DNA of 64,000 nt from UBA6770 sp965660875 (GTDB lineage: Bacteria; Bacteroidota; Bacteroidia; Flavobacteriales_G; Salibacteraceae). The notes under the pieces are model-generated. The model made no database searches. It was not told where the DNA came from and saw only the letters and a program-made list of their open reading frames with translations. The stretch lies in the NCBI GenBank assembly GCA_965660875.1, contig CBFIBQ010000004.1, positions 62,001-126,000 of the forward strand, given 5' to 3'. Made by a program: the position numbers and the translations under genes. Shown here one piece after another: positions 1 to 8,520 of this stretch. The number at the start of each line of letters is the position of its first letter. Within the stretch, counting starts at the first letter, position 1.

Positions 1-695
1 GAAGTAATCAGGTTAATTTCTTGTCCGTACAACTTAAGTGTTCGATATTCCTTGCCTTCTTCTTTGAGGTGCAAGGCGCAATTGAGCAACAAGCCACCGG
101 AACCACAAGTAGGATCGTAAACCGATTCACCCGGCTGTGGGTCCATAATCATGGTCATGAGTTTAACCACCGTTCGGTTGGTATAAAACTCCGCAGCGGT
201 ATGGCCGCTGTCGTCGGCAAATTCTTTTATGAGGTACTCGTAAGCATTTCCCAGTTTGTCATCAGGAATGTTGCTTAAACTGAGTTTGTGCTGCGAGTAA
301 TGCTCTATGAGGTTGGTTAAGGTTTCGTCGCTCAATCGGTTTTTGTTGGTCCAAGAAGAATCACCAAAGATGCCGTATAAGGTGTCGGGATTAGCCTTTT
401 CAATTTCGCGCATGGCATCTTGCAAGGCAATACCAACATTAACAGTGGTTTCTCTTACATCATTCCAATGAGCTCCTTTGGGCACCAAAAAATGGTGATG
501 TTCCGCAAAGGCGGCGTATTCCATATCGCCATCACTCTCTTCCAACGCTTTTTCAAATTCTTCATCATACACATCACAAATGCGTTTGAAGAACATCAAT
601 GGAAAGATGTACTGTTTGTAATCTCCTGCATCTATGGTTCCACGCAATTGGGTAGCAGCACCCCAGAGGTATTTTTCGAGTTGTTGTTGGGTCAT
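1..695 (-). CDS. hsdM: Type I restriction-modification DNA methyltransferase subunit M, N-terminal part (second HsdM; runs off the left edge)
   Basis: Reading the minus strand from the ATG at 695 gives an open frame of 231 codons to base 1 with no stop, so the gene continues outside the window. It starts MTQQQLEKYLWGAA, passes YIFPLMFFKRICDVYDEE (the HsdM N-terminal helical domain) and EFYTNRTVV, and reaches the SAM-binding motif I as DPTCGSGG near residue 195. HsdM subunits methylate adenine in type I systems. The protein clearly resembles the HsdM at 2918-4396 but differs at many positions, so this is a divergent paralogue rather than a recent copy. Its ATG overlaps the TGA of the upstream gene (ATGA), which points to translational coupling at the end of the operon. 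Confidence 0.93.
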   Translation of the reverse strand, partial: MTQQQLEKYLWGAATQLRGTIDAGDYKQYIFPLMFFKRICDVYDEEFEKALEESDGDMEYAAFAEHHHFLVPKGAHWNDVRETTVNVGIALQDAMREIEKANPDTLYGIFGDSSWTNKNRLSDETLTNLIEHYSQHKLSLSNIPDDKLGNAYEYLIKEFADDSGHTAAEFYTNRTVVKLMTMIMDPQPGESVYDPTCGSGGLLLNCALHLKEEGKEYRTLKLYGQEINLIT

Positions 696-1099
696 GATAA
701 CTCTTTAATTTTTTCTTGAACCTGTTCCTTAATTTCCATGGCCAAGTCATTGTGCCAATTTCTAAATACAAACCTGAATCTATCGGGAAACTCAGATTCA
801 ATTTTCTTTCCTGTGTATTTACATAAAGCTATTCTATTCTTTGGTGCTTTGTTTTCCGGTCTGATTATTTGAATTAACACTACTTTAAGTTCTGGGTTTT
901 CTTCTAGGTATGGCCAAATTTTAATAACATTTGTGTTGGGGTGTTTTTGTCCTTTTTCTACTTCAAGTAATACAAGTAAGTTCTCCTGTTTACTGAAGAA
1001 GTCAACATTACCCCATCTTCCTAATTGTAATTCGTTCGATTCGAAATTAACTCCTAGTCTATCGGCAATAAATAAGTTTTCTTCTGTTACTCTAGCCAT
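692..1099 (-). CDS. Uncharacterised 135-aa protein in the HsdM operon, possible degenerate nuclease-like fold
   Basis: I do not recognise a named family. The frame runs from an ATG at 1099 to a TGA overlapping the next hsdM start. Residues 25-60 contain a G-x-VDFF strand, then LLVLLEVEKGQ, so an acidic residue is followed by an E-x-E-K hairpin. This resembles the D...(D/E)xK core of PD-(D/E)XK nucleases, but the spacing is short and the match is weak. The C-terminus is charged and probably helical. Its position between a nuclease-like gene and a methylase start suggests an accessory role in a restriction or defence operon, which is inference only. Confidence 0.7.
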   Translation of the reverse strand: MARVTEENLFIADRLGVNFESNELQLGRWGNVDFFSKQENLLVLLEVEKGQKHPNTNVIKIWPYLEENPELKVVLIQIIRPENKAPKNRIALCKYTGKKIESEFPDRFRFVFRNWHNDLAMEIKEQVQEKIKELS

Positions 1100-1144
1100 G
1101 TTATGTGCTTTTTAAAGAGAGATGTATTTCCAGTTGTTGTTGGG

Positions 1145-1753
1145 TCATCGTTTTACAGCTTTTAAAATTTCGTCGAATGCAGTTTTATTTAAATTATAGC
1201 CGTCATCTTTTTTCTCATATAAAACATGTACTTCTATGTTCGGATAGTCTCCCGCTTTTTTGATGTTTTCTTTCAATAAATCCTGATTAATATTCCAACC
1301 GTAAACGATTACCATTTGGTACTTTAGGTCAGCAGAAACAATAATATCTTGCTGCCAATTCGGCCATTTAATCCAAGCTTTTTTTCCCTTTATTTTTTCA
1401 ATAAAATTATTTTTATCTCTAAGGTATTCGGCAAAATTCCTATTCCAACCCATGTTCGTCTTCAAATCAAAATAATGCGTTAAAACATTATCATCAATAA
1501 TTGATAAGTCTGGTTTAAAAGATTTGGCTTTTTCATTCTGGTTGAATCGAATTGACGTTACTTTATCGACATAATAATCTAGGTCTATAGATTTAATGTT
1601 TTTAGCTATAAACAAGGCAAATAGATCTTCTACATATCCAGAAATGCCATGTGCCATACCTCTCTGTATTTTGTAACCCCCATCTCCTTCAATTAGACGA
1701 TCAGCTGTAGAACGGTGTGTTTCAAGCTTTCTGAAAAACTCTTCTTTAGTCAT
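1145..1753 (-). CDS. Putative PD-(D/E)XK-type endonuclease-like protein (202 aa)
   Basis: No family name can be given with certainty. Visible features fit a restriction-endonuclease fold: an N-terminal helix with GYVEDLFALFI (an acidic residue in the first helix), then FKPDLSII about 40 residues later, then a strand HYFDLKTNMGW giving a D-x-K pair. The chosen ATG at 1753 overlaps the end of the upstream nuclease gene by 8 bp, consistent with coupled translation. A 45-bp gap separates it from the 135-aa gene downstream. A role as the cleaving partner of the neighbouring methylase is inferred from position and the candidate D...DxK motif. Confidence 0.72.
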   Translation of the reverse strand: MTKEEFFRKLETHRSTADRLIEGDGGYKIQRGMAHGISGYVEDLFALFIAKNIKSIDLDYYVDKVTSIRFNQNEKAKSFKPDLSIIDDNVLTHYFDLKTNMGWNRNFAEYLRDKNNFIEKIKGKKAWIKWPNWQQDIIVSADLKYQMVIVYGWNINQDLLKENIKKAGDYPNIEVHVLYEKKDDGYNLNKTAFDEILKAVKR

Positions 1754-2921
1754 CCGTTGTTTTTAAGTATGAATTGTTGCTAGACATTAGACCTATCTGC
1801 TGTAACAATTGATCATTTACCGGACGCAAATCTTCATCTAAAAATGTCATTAGTTCTTTTGCAAAATTTTGTCCCAATTTGTCAACGTTTGTAAAGTCAA
1901 TTGTTCCCTTCATTAAGTATAACCATTCCTTTCCAGGCTTACTGTCAAGCACGTGGAGGTCCAAATGAGAACACCGCTTTTTAAGATCCTCTGCACTACC
2001 TCCTTCTTTCCACTTTTTTAGAGATTCACCGTACAACCAGTATTGGTAATCGCATTTTTTTTCAGAAAAAACACGCTCAAATTCGACCACTATTGAAATA
2101 TGTGGGTCGGCATATTTAAGACTCAAACTATATGGGTTTTTCCTATAGTAGGTATAACCTGGAACGGCATTCAATAACTCCGAAGCTTCAGCAGCTAATT
2201 CTGATTCCGCTTTCTTTTTTAATTGGGTAAGTTCATTAATTGTCTTTCCGTGTTTGAAGCAAAAATCGAGGCTTTCTGTGTGCTTTTCTGAACTCATTCG
2301 TTTTAGATTATTGATAAAGTCAAATAAATATGGAAGGTGATCAATCTGATTGTCTATTAGATTTTTACCAAGTTCTTTTTTTATTTCATCAATTAACTCT
2401 TGGTAGGTAATATTTACAAATTGTCGGTTCTTCACAACCATTGGTTTAGCGGATAACACAACCCCTACTTTACTGGCAGCTTTGGTTGATTTATAATAAT
2501 CGGTGAGGTTATTATACAACTCAGCAAATACTTTGTGTTCAACTACCAATGCATTATCGTAGGTTTCTTTTTCCAGTTCATCAGAGGTAAGCTGATCGTA
2601 TAGCAACAAGTCAATAAATCCTTTTTTGTCAGTTTGTTTTTCTTGGATAACGTGAATTTCTCCAGTCAACCAACTAAGGTCTACATCAATGCCCTTTTCT
2701 TTCGCTTTTAGTGTAATTAGCGAGAATAAAGCATCGCCAAAAATGACTGACAAGCCATGCGTATTATCCGATTCAAGAAAATAGGCGAACCAATTACTCA
2801 ATACGGTTTCTCGATGCGGATGTCCAGAAATAGAGAACAAATCATCTCGTAAAGAATTTGCCTGGGGTAGCTGTTCATTTTCAAGAAGTAACACCTCTTG
2901 TTCCAATTGTTCTAGGCTCAT
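1746..2921 (-). CDS. PD-(D/E)XK nuclease superfamily protein (PDDEXK_4-like, 391 aa)
   Basis: The N-terminal half has the layout of PDDEXK_4 nucleases: HRETVLSNWFAYFLE around residue 35, a GFIDLLLYD strand with the metal-binding Asp near residue 104, and NALVVEHKV with the E-x-K pair near residue 128, followed by a helix ending in TDYYKS. The C-terminal half (about 220-391) is unassigned and contains a stretch resembling substrate-recognition regions. Its start ATG overlaps the hsdM stop by 4 bp (ATGA). In ordinary type I loci hsdS sits here, so this gene occupies the slot usually filled by the specificity subunit. Nuclease activity is inferred from motifs, not shown. Confidence 0.78.
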   Translation of the reverse strand: MSLEQLEQEVLLLENEQLPQANSLRDDLFSISGHPHRETVLSNWFAYFLESDNTHGLSVIFGDALFSLITLKAKEKGIDVDLSWLTGEIHVIQEKQTDKKGFIDLLLYDQLTSDELEKETYDNALVVEHKVFAELYNNLTDYYKSTKAASKVGVVLSAKPMVVKNRQFVNITYQELIDEIKKELGKNLIDNQIDHLPYLFDFINNLKRMSSEKHTESLDFCFKHGKTINELTQLKKKAESELAAEASELLNAVPGYTYYRKNPYSLSLKYADPHISIVVEFERVFSEKKCDYQYWLYGESLKKWKEGGSAEDLKKRCSHLDLHVLDSKPGKEWLYLMKGTIDFTNVDKLGQNFAKELMTFLDEDLRPVNDQLLQQIGLMSSNNSYLKTTDD

Positions 2922-4396
2922 TTAACGAATTTAGATAAGATGGTTTTAAACTTTTCTTCTGCCTTCAAACTTTCATTCCAAGTCGTTTTTAAATCAGCTA
3001 ACGCTTCTTCAACAGAAGGCAGATTGTCTTCGATGATCTTCTCAACATACAATGGAATATTCAAATTGTAATCGTTTTCTATCAGGTCTTCCTTAGAAGC
3101 TACTTTTACGTAATTCTCCACATCTTCATAAGCCTGCGTCCATTCAAATATTTGATTCACATGTTCTGGTTCCAAGTAATTTTGTGCTCTACCTACTCTT
3201 ACTTGGTCAGAAGCATCAATGAATAGCACTTTACCTTTTTTCGCGGCTTCCTTTTTCTTTTTGAAAACCATAACACAAGCGGCCAGCTGTGTTCCGTAAA
3301 AAATATTGGCTCCTAATCCTATAACTGCTTCAAGCATATCTTGCTCTAATAATGCTTGTCGAATTTTTCCTTCAGCTCCTTTCCGAAACAGCGCGCCGTG
3401 TGGTAAGACCACGGTCATTCGCCCATCGTCATTCATGGACTTAATCATGTGCTGCACCCAAGCCATGTCACCGTTTCCTTTTGGTGGTACTCCTGCAATG
3501 TTTCTTCCGTAGGGATCATTGGCCCAATTTTCTGCACCCCATTCTTTAAGCGAAAATGGAGGATTGGCAATGACACAATCAAAAGTTTTTAATCCGTCAG
3601 CTTCAAAAAATGCAGGGTTTCTAAGGGTATCACCTCTATATATTTGAAAGTCTTCAATGCCATGTAAAAACATGTTCATTCTGGCTATTGAACTAGAAGT
3701 CAGGTTCTTCTCTTGTCCATAGAGTTTGAGCGTTCTGTAGTCTTCGTTGTTCTCTTTGAGATGATTTACAGATTCAAGCAACATTCCGCCCGTTCCACAT
3801 GCAGGATCGTAAATGGATTCACCCTCATGCGGATCAAGTATCAACCCAAGCAAATGAACAACAGACCGTGGTGTATAGAATTCGCCTGCTTTTTTATTGG
3901 TAAGATCAGCAAAGTGTTTGATCAAATATTCGTACGAGTTTCCAAGTAAGTCTGAATCTACATTGCTATTACATAAATCGTACTGCGAGAAATGCTCAAT
4001 TAGATCAATCAGCAGTCGATCGGAGAGTTTGTTTTTATTACTCCATTGAGCGTCGCCAAATATGCCGTACAAAAACTCTTGATTGGCCTGTTCAATTCCT
4101 CTTAACGCTTTTTCAATGGCTAATCCTACATTGGTTGTTGTCTCACGCACATCTTTCCAATGGCAGCCTTCTGGTATTTCGAATCGATGAAACTCGGGTA
4201 GGTTCGCATAATCTTCGTCCCCATCAGATTCCTCCAATGCATTTCGGTATTCTTCATCGTACACATCCGATATCCTTTTGAAAAACAATAAAGGAAAAAT
4301 GTACACTTTGAAGTCAGAAGCATCTACAGGGCCTTTAAGAATCCAGGCTGCTTTTGATAAATATTGTTCTAGCTGGGAGAGGGTAATTTTTTCCAT
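2918..4396 (-). CDS. hsdM: Type I restriction-modification DNA methyltransferase subunit M
   Basis: N6-adenine methyltransferase of HsdM type, 492 residues from the ATG at 4396. I chose this start because MEKITLSQLEQYL aligns with the usual HsdM N-terminus and with the second HsdM at 695; the frame stays open upstream to 4585 but that part lies inside the preceding gene in another frame. Visible motifs are the N-terminal IFPLLFFKRISDVYDEE helix, EFYTPRSVV, motif I DPACGTGG near residue 200 (SAM binding) and the catalytic motif IV NPPF near residue 270. The ATG sits one base after the upstream TAG, and the stop overlaps the next gene. No HsdS or HsdR partner is visible nearby. Confidence 0.96.
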   Translation of the reverse strand: MEKITLSQLEQYLSKAAWILKGPVDASDFKVYIFPLLFFKRISDVYDEEYRNALEESDGDEDYANLPEFHRFEIPEGCHWKDVRETTTNVGLAIEKALRGIEQANQEFLYGIFGDAQWSNKNKLSDRLLIDLIEHFSQYDLCNSNVDSDLLGNSYEYLIKHFADLTNKKAGEFYTPRSVVHLLGLILDPHEGESIYDPACGTGGMLLESVNHLKENNEDYRTLKLYGQEKNLTSSSIARMNMFLHGIEDFQIYRGDTLRNPAFFEADGLKTFDCVIANPPFSLKEWGAENWANDPYGRNIAGVPPKGNGDMAWVQHMIKSMNDDGRMTVVLPHGALFRKGAEGKIRQALLEQDMLEAVIGLGANIFYGTQLAACVMVFKKKKEAAKKGKVLFIDASDQVRVGRAQNYLEPEHVNQIFEWTQAYEDVENYVKVASKEDLIENDYNLNIPLYVEKIIEDNLPSVEEALADLKTTWNESLKAEEKFKTILSKFVK

Positions 4397-4397
4397 A

Positions 4398-5393
4398 CTA
4401 TTTTGGGCTAAAAATGGCGCCCGTAATTGTTCTTTTAGAAAGTTGTTTTCCTTGATTCGATTGCCAAATGCGATTCCGAAAGTAGAAAATTTCCAGCTTC
4501 CTTTTTTTGGAGTCCAAAGCATTCGAAACAACACAAATTCTAAAGTGCTTTCTATTAGCCACTTTTTGACTATTGGCATATTCATTTGGAGTCAATTCAA
4601 TAGATAAAAATGGACCACTTAATCCTTTTGCTTCTAACAATAATGTTTGCTTTCCATTTTTTGCCTCCATATCCCAACCAACATTTTCCTTGTGGACATA
4701 GTCTATTCTATAACCTCGATTCGTGTAATATTCTTCGACTAAATCCATGGCAGCATATTCTACCTTTTTTCTAACTTCTGGATCAGGCTGTCTCGGTCGT
4801 CCAATTTTTCCTTTTTTCGGATTTCGTTCTATCCAAAACTTTGGATCTTTAAAAAAGTTATCCAAGTCGGTCAAAAACTTCTTTCGTTTCGGATAATTGT
4901 CTACATACCAGGCATTTGCTTGGCCCGGGCCTTTTTTCATTCTGTCGGGCATTTCAAAAACCCTGTCTTCAAGTGGAATCAATGTTCCATTTTTTACAAG
5001 GCATTCTATATTGTAGAGGGTGTGATCCTTCCTAGCTCCTTTTCTTAATGATTGGAGGGACCTGTATAACGTTGCATTTTCATATTTCCCAACAACATAT
5101 TGTCCACCTGTACTCGGTTCAGTAGCAAAAAGCACCACTGTGACATCTTTTATTCTGTCGTCGACAACTGTGGCCCCTAATCTCTCAATCCGAATATTAT
5201 GTCCTTGTTGCATTCGAGAATACGCAAGGTATTTTCCATTATGAGGCAAGAAATTATAGACCTCTCCGCCATCACTATGCTCATTAACATAACTTCCAGC
5301 ACCAACAGGATAGTCATCTTTTGTAATGCCCTTATAATTTCTCATCGAGGCAACTCGTAAAAAAATGATTGGATAAGTTTTCTTTTTACTCAT
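4398..5393 (-). CDS. DUF3883 domain protein (331 aa)
   Basis: The C-terminal part (about residues 205-300) matches DUF3883: GYRIDYVHKENVGWDMEAK, then LLLEAKGLSG and IELTPNEYANS. DUF3883 is known from restriction and antiphage proteins and has a nuclease-like core; the G-W-D ... E-x-KG arrangement here is consistent with that. The N-terminal half (about 1-180) is unassigned, rich in basic and aromatic residues, and could be a nucleic-acid-sensing module. The start overlaps the end of the upstream glycosylase-like gene by 4 bp, and the stop lies one base before hsdM. It is therefore part of the same transcription unit as the methylase. DNA binding or cleavage is inference. Confidence 0.82.
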   Translation of the reverse strand: MSKKKTYPIIFLRVASMRNYKGITKDDYPVGAGSYVNEHSDGGEVYNFLPHNGKYLAYSRMQQGHNIRIERLGATVVDDRIKDVTVVLFATEPSTGGQYVVGKYENATLYRSLQSLRKGARKDHTLYNIECLVKNGTLIPLEDRVFEMPDRMKKGPGQANAWYVDNYPKRKKFLTDLDNFFKDPKFWIERNPKKGKIGRPRQPDPEVRKKVEYAAMDLVEEYYTNRGYRIDYVHKENVGWDMEAKNGKQTLLLEAKGLSGPFLSIELTPNEYANSQKVANRKHFRICVVSNALDSKKRKLEIFYFRNRIWQSNQGKQLSKRTITGAIFSPK

Positions 5394-6088
5394 AACATGG
5401 TCCTTATTATATCAATTTCTAGGCTCTGGGAATCCTTCGAATTACCGGCTCTACGCCAAAGATTTGGCCCCCGAAAACTAGGATGAATTAAAAATCCAAA
5501 TGGAATTAAGTCGCCCTTTAAATCCACTTCAATACTACTTTTTTCTATTGTGTTGAATTGACTTGTTTTAGAAAAGCCCTTCCAAGCACTTGTTAACTCT
5601 GGAAAAACTGGGCGAACAAACTTTACTACTTCCAAACCCAACAATAAGACACCGCGTGGCTGAAGCACTTTAATTTGCTCAATCATAAATTGTTGACAAT
5701 GCTGGACAAATGCTTTGTCTTTGCGAGCTTCCAATGGGCCGGTGATTTTTTCAGAAACTCTAACCCCAGGAAAGCAGTTCGAATAAAAACAGGTTTCTGG
5801 CTTCACGCCAGCTTCAATTAACAATTTATTGAGGTTGACCCAAGTTGGGTTTTTGTCCTCTTCGTGTCCTATTTCTTTGATTTTTTCTAGGTATGATTCA
5901 TGCCCAAAATCTTGCCCTAAAATAAGTATGGGTTTTTTTGGAAATGGTTTTTCTGGGTCAGAAACACCCGAACAAATTGGAAAGAACCCGAATCCAGGAT
6001 ACATTAATTTGTTTAATTTTTGAGTTTCGGGGAAGGGAAAATCTTGGTAATACTTAGCATAAAGCCTGAATAGTTTGTTACTTAACAT
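5390..6088 (-). CDS. Uracil-DNA glycosylase superfamily protein (232 aa)
   Basis: The protein has the two signature segments of the UDG fold: ILILGQDFGHESYLEK near residue 55 (compare the GQDP motif A that holds the water-activating Asp) and IHPSFRGPNLWRR near residue 203 (compare the HPS motif B that contacts the DNA). Between them are FYSNCFPGVR and a strand RGVLLLGLEVV, as in single-domain glycosylases. It is not a clear UNG, MUG or family 4 enzyme and shows no cysteine set for an Fe-S cluster, so it is probably an atypical lineage. Overlap (ATGA) with the DUF3883 gene shows it belongs to the methylase operon. It might recognise modified bases in foreign DNA; this is speculation. Confidence 0.8.
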   Translation of the reverse strand: MLSNKLFRLYAKYYQDFPFPETQKLNKLMYPGFGFFPICSGVSDPEKPFPKKPILILGQDFGHESYLEKIKEIGHEEDKNPTWVNLNKLLIEAGVKPETCFYSNCFPGVRVSEKITGPLEARKDKAFVQHCQQFMIEQIKVLQPRGVLLLGLEVVKFVRPVFPELTSAWKGFSKTSQFNTIEKSSIEVDLKGDLIPFGFLIHPSFRGPNLWRRAGNSKDSQSLEIDIIRTML

Positions 6089-6143
6089 TTGAGTTTAATT
6101 TGATGTACCTACTTCTCCAATTGCCATTGCATTTTATTTCCTT

Positions 6144-7274
6144 TCATTCTTTATCGTAATGATTTAGTAAATATTCTTCTATTTCAACTTCGTTCAATTT
6201 TTGGGAAGATGCCTGTCCTCTAATAAAAAATTCCATATCTATTTCACCATACCTTCTATTTTCCAAGTAGATTGGTGTATTTGCTTCTTCTACCACAGCC
6301 ATGAAAACATGCGTACCTTCAGAAACTTCGAGTGTGACTGTGTTTATTACTCCGAGCACCCATTTGGGTAAAAACTGGGTGACCATCGAATCAAACTCCA
6401 ATTTAAAATTGTCCAATTTACCACCACAGCATAGTTTGATATCAAACTCCTCAATACCATGTACTTGCTTGTCATCAGATAGCCCTATGATCAATACTCC
6501 GCCTTTAGTATTCAAAAATGAGGCGAGCGTCTTGGCGCAATGGTATTTGGCAGTAATCCCAGGTTTACCAGTCTTGGGGTTGAAAACTAAAAATGGTTTA
6601 AACTCCAGTTGACGTCCTTCGCCATTTTCGGTCAATTCGTTAAAGTAAGCGCGGTTATCTGCAAGCTCTACTTTTCGCTTCCATGCGTTTTCCTTTTCTA
6701 TTTGAGCATCTTCCTTATTATAATTCTCAGAATCCCATTTATAGTTAACTTTTAAAATTTGGTTGACAGAATCTACATAACCCGACGAGACATAATCCTC
6801 CCCATAATACTCAATTGTCATCTCACTATGGCTAGTATCAATGTTCAAATCTTGGTAGATGTGGTACTCTCTAATTACAAAGTCAAACATGTCATCGGGG
6901 TTTACACTTTGCGATAAAATTCCTACATTTCCAATGCCATATACCACATTTTCCTTTTCCGCGTGAAAGAGTTCTTCCTTTGCATTATTTATTGTAGCCA
7001 ACGCTTCATCACTCAATACGAGAGTTATTGAAATGAATGGCCCCAACTTAACATCAATGAATTCATATTCATTAGTCTCCTCGTTCAATTTTACTCGATT
7101 ATTATCTTTAAGTCCCTCGATACAGTTATAAAAAAACTCAAAAGCATTTTCTCTATTTACAAATGGATCTTCTACTTCAAAAGATCTTGAAAATGATTGA
7201 ATTTCAACATCATCTTTCGAATGAAAAATGGGCAAGTGGAAGTGCACTCTATAAGTAATTGGAGCTTCAAGCAT
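6144..7274 (-). CDS. AlbA_2 / Schlafen-like divergent AAA_4 domain protein (376 aa)
   Basis: Residues about 215-300 carry the AlbA_2 pattern: EGRQLEFKPFL, then AKTLASFLNTKGGVLIIGLSD followed by VHGIEEFD. This domain occurs in Schlafen-like proteins and in many bacterial regulators and defence proteins, and is linked to nucleic-acid binding or RNA cleavage. The first 200 residues are acidic and unassigned, with an IFHSKDDVE start. The gene is the first of the minus-strand defence operon, separated by 55 bp from the glycosylase-like gene. A TAAATTTG promoter-like core lies only 4 bp upstream of the ATG (7279-7286), so the message would be leaderless if that core is real. Confidence 0.82.
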   Translation of the reverse strand: MLEAPITYRVHFHLPIFHSKDDVEIQSFSRSFEVEDPFVNRENAFEFFYNCIEGLKDNNRVKLNEETNEYEFIDVKLGPFISITLVLSDEALATINNAKEELFHAEKENVVYGIGNVGILSQSVNPDDMFDFVIREYHIYQDLNIDTSHSEMTIEYYGEDYVSSGYVDSVNQILKVNYKWDSENYNKEDAQIEKENAWKRKVELADNRAYFNELTENGEGRQLEFKPFLVFNPKTGKPGITAKYHCAKTLASFLNTKGGVLIIGLSDDKQVHGIEEFDIKLCCGGKLDNFKLEFDSMVTQFLPKWVLGVINTVTLEVSEGTHVFMAVVEEANTPIYLENRRYGEIDMEFFIRGQASSQKLNEVEIEEYLLNHYDKE

Positions 7275-7319
7275 GGTTCAAATTTAAATTATGTTGCGAA
7301 CAAAAAGAATAGCAATCGA

Positions 7320-7775
7320 TCATGACTCTAAATTGGATAATAAATACTGCTTAACCGGTTCCCAATTCCGAAAACTCCCACCACCAAACTGTATCCATTC
7401 CCCTTCAAAGTATTCCGCACCGTTATTTGGGCGGTCATCAATAAGATAATCGCCCTTATTGAGGTTTTTGTGGTGGGAGAGTATCAATCGTTTCCAGGCT
7501 TTATTGCCTAGGTACTTTTTTACCCAAATTACCTTATCCGACCAAGCACTTGGGTTTTCCCATGGCGCGGTTGAAAGAATGTAGGTATCGTATTGGGTGG
7601 CTAGCTTTTCAAAGGCTTCAATGGCGCCCTTCATGGGTTTCATTAGGCCAAAAATACCCGGTACTTCGTCCAGGCGGCCTTCGTATTCTTTTTTGGTTTT
7701 TTCGTCCAATTGGTCAATTCCCGATTGGAAATCAACCAAGACATTGTCCATGTCTATGTACAGTGTTTTCTTCAT
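7320..7775 (-). CDS. 5'(3')-deoxyribonucleotidase family HAD phosphatase (NT5C type)
   Basis: 151 residues with the NT5C-type HAD layout: LYIDMDNVLVDF at residues 5-16 supplies the nucleophile Asp and the general acid Asp, YILSTAPW provides the motif II Ser/Thr, and the YLIDDRPNNG segment near residue 110 gives the metal-binding acidic pair. Members remove phosphate from deoxynucleoside monophosphates in the cytoplasm. The length is typical. It lies 45 bp upstream of the defence operon on the same strand and could be co-transcribed with it or with the orphan gene before it (23-bp gap). A role in nucleotide depletion defence is possible but not indicated by sequence. Confidence 0.85.
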   Translation of the reverse strand: MKKTLYIDMDNVLVDFQSGIDQLDEKTKKEYEGRLDEVPGIFGLMKPMKGAIEAFEKLATQYDTYILSTAPWENPSAWSDKVIWVKKYLGNKAWKRLILSHHKNLNKGDYLIDDRPNNGAEYFEGEWIQFGGGSFRNWEPVKQYLLSNLES

Positions 7776-7798
7776 TGTTTTTATTATTTAGGTTTTCG

Positions 7799-8344
7799 TT
7801 ACCCCTGTTTCAATTTATTATTGACTTTTTCGGCTATCACTTTCTTGTATTGCTCGTAGTCGAATTCATAAGACCAATAGTCTAGTCCGTCTACTGGGTC
7901 GGGTATGTAGTTTTTATCGTCGTCATTATCGTCATCATCGGGTGCATACTTGACAACAACGGTGCTGTTATCGAGGGCCTCATCGATATACAAATCCACC
8001 GGTTCGTCCTCGTGTTCCTTAATGTTTGAACTTATGGCAACAATGTTTCCCCTATCCTCAAAACGGGCAATCGCTTGGTTGTACTCTTCGCATACTTTAC
8101 CTTCTAAAGTAACGGTACCGAAGTAGTACTCCTCCTCCATTTCATGTGCCCGTTCCAGTTTTTTCATGGTTAAAGCAGAAGTAGTGATGGATGTTGGGTG
8201 AAAATGCTTGTCGTGTTTAGCGTAGAATTTCCGCAAACACCGCTCGATGAAAGTGCTCATGGTTTCTTCATTCGTTTGGGGAAGGTAGCTTCCGTTTTTG
8301 TCGTAATCCTCCGAGGTAAAATAGTAGTGTTCTTCTAAAATCAT
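7799..8344 (-). CDS. Uncharacterised acidic protein (181 aa)
   Basis: I do not recognise this protein. It begins MILEEHYYFTSEDYDKNG, is predicted mostly soluble, and has a strongly acidic low-complexity stretch (DDDDNDDDKN) near residue 140, before a WSYEFDYEQYKKVI segment. No signal peptide or membrane helix is seen. It shares strand and close spacing with the nucleotidase gene, so the two may form a small operon. The codon pattern looks coding and the start ATG is followed by a continuous frame, but there is no functional clue apart from its place in the defence island. Confidence 0.7.
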   Translation of the reverse strand: MILEEHYYFTSEDYDKNGSYLPQTNEETMSTFIERCLRKFYAKHDKHFHPTSITTSALTMKKLERAHEMEEEYYFGTVTLEGKVCEEYNQAIARFEDRGNIVAISSNIKEHEDEPVDLYIDEALDNSTVVVKYAPDDDDNDDDKNYIPDPVDGLDYWSYEFDYEQYKKVIAEKVNNKLKQG

Positions 8345-8421
8345 AGTCTTTAGTTTTTGTTTCTATTCGAAAATTAGGTATTCATTCCGCCATAGTTTGG
8401 CAGGGTAAAGTGCGTAATGCT

Positions 8422-8470
8422 GTCGTTCTCGATACACCCTTCGTTTTGCTCAGGGCACTCGAACTGACAG
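8422..8470. repeat. Dispersed imperfect palindrome of the Bacteroidota intergenic type
   Basis: The segment contains TCGATACACCCT, a spacer with CGTTTTGCTC, then AGGGCACTCGA, so the arms pair imperfectly around TCGA and CCCT. Very similar short elements are scattered in intergenic regions of many Bacteroidota genomes. Only one copy is visible here, so its dispersed nature comes from general knowledge rather than from this window. Confidence 0.45.
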
Positions 8471-8520
8471 ACAACTTCTTTCATATAGAAATTATAAAAT
8501 GACCCCGATGAAATGGACCC

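Noticed and set aside
4397..4585. N-terminal extension of HsdM to an earlier start at 4585
   Set aside because: The extension lies within the DUF3883 gene in another frame, and the ATG at 4396 matches the HsdM N-terminus and the paralogue.
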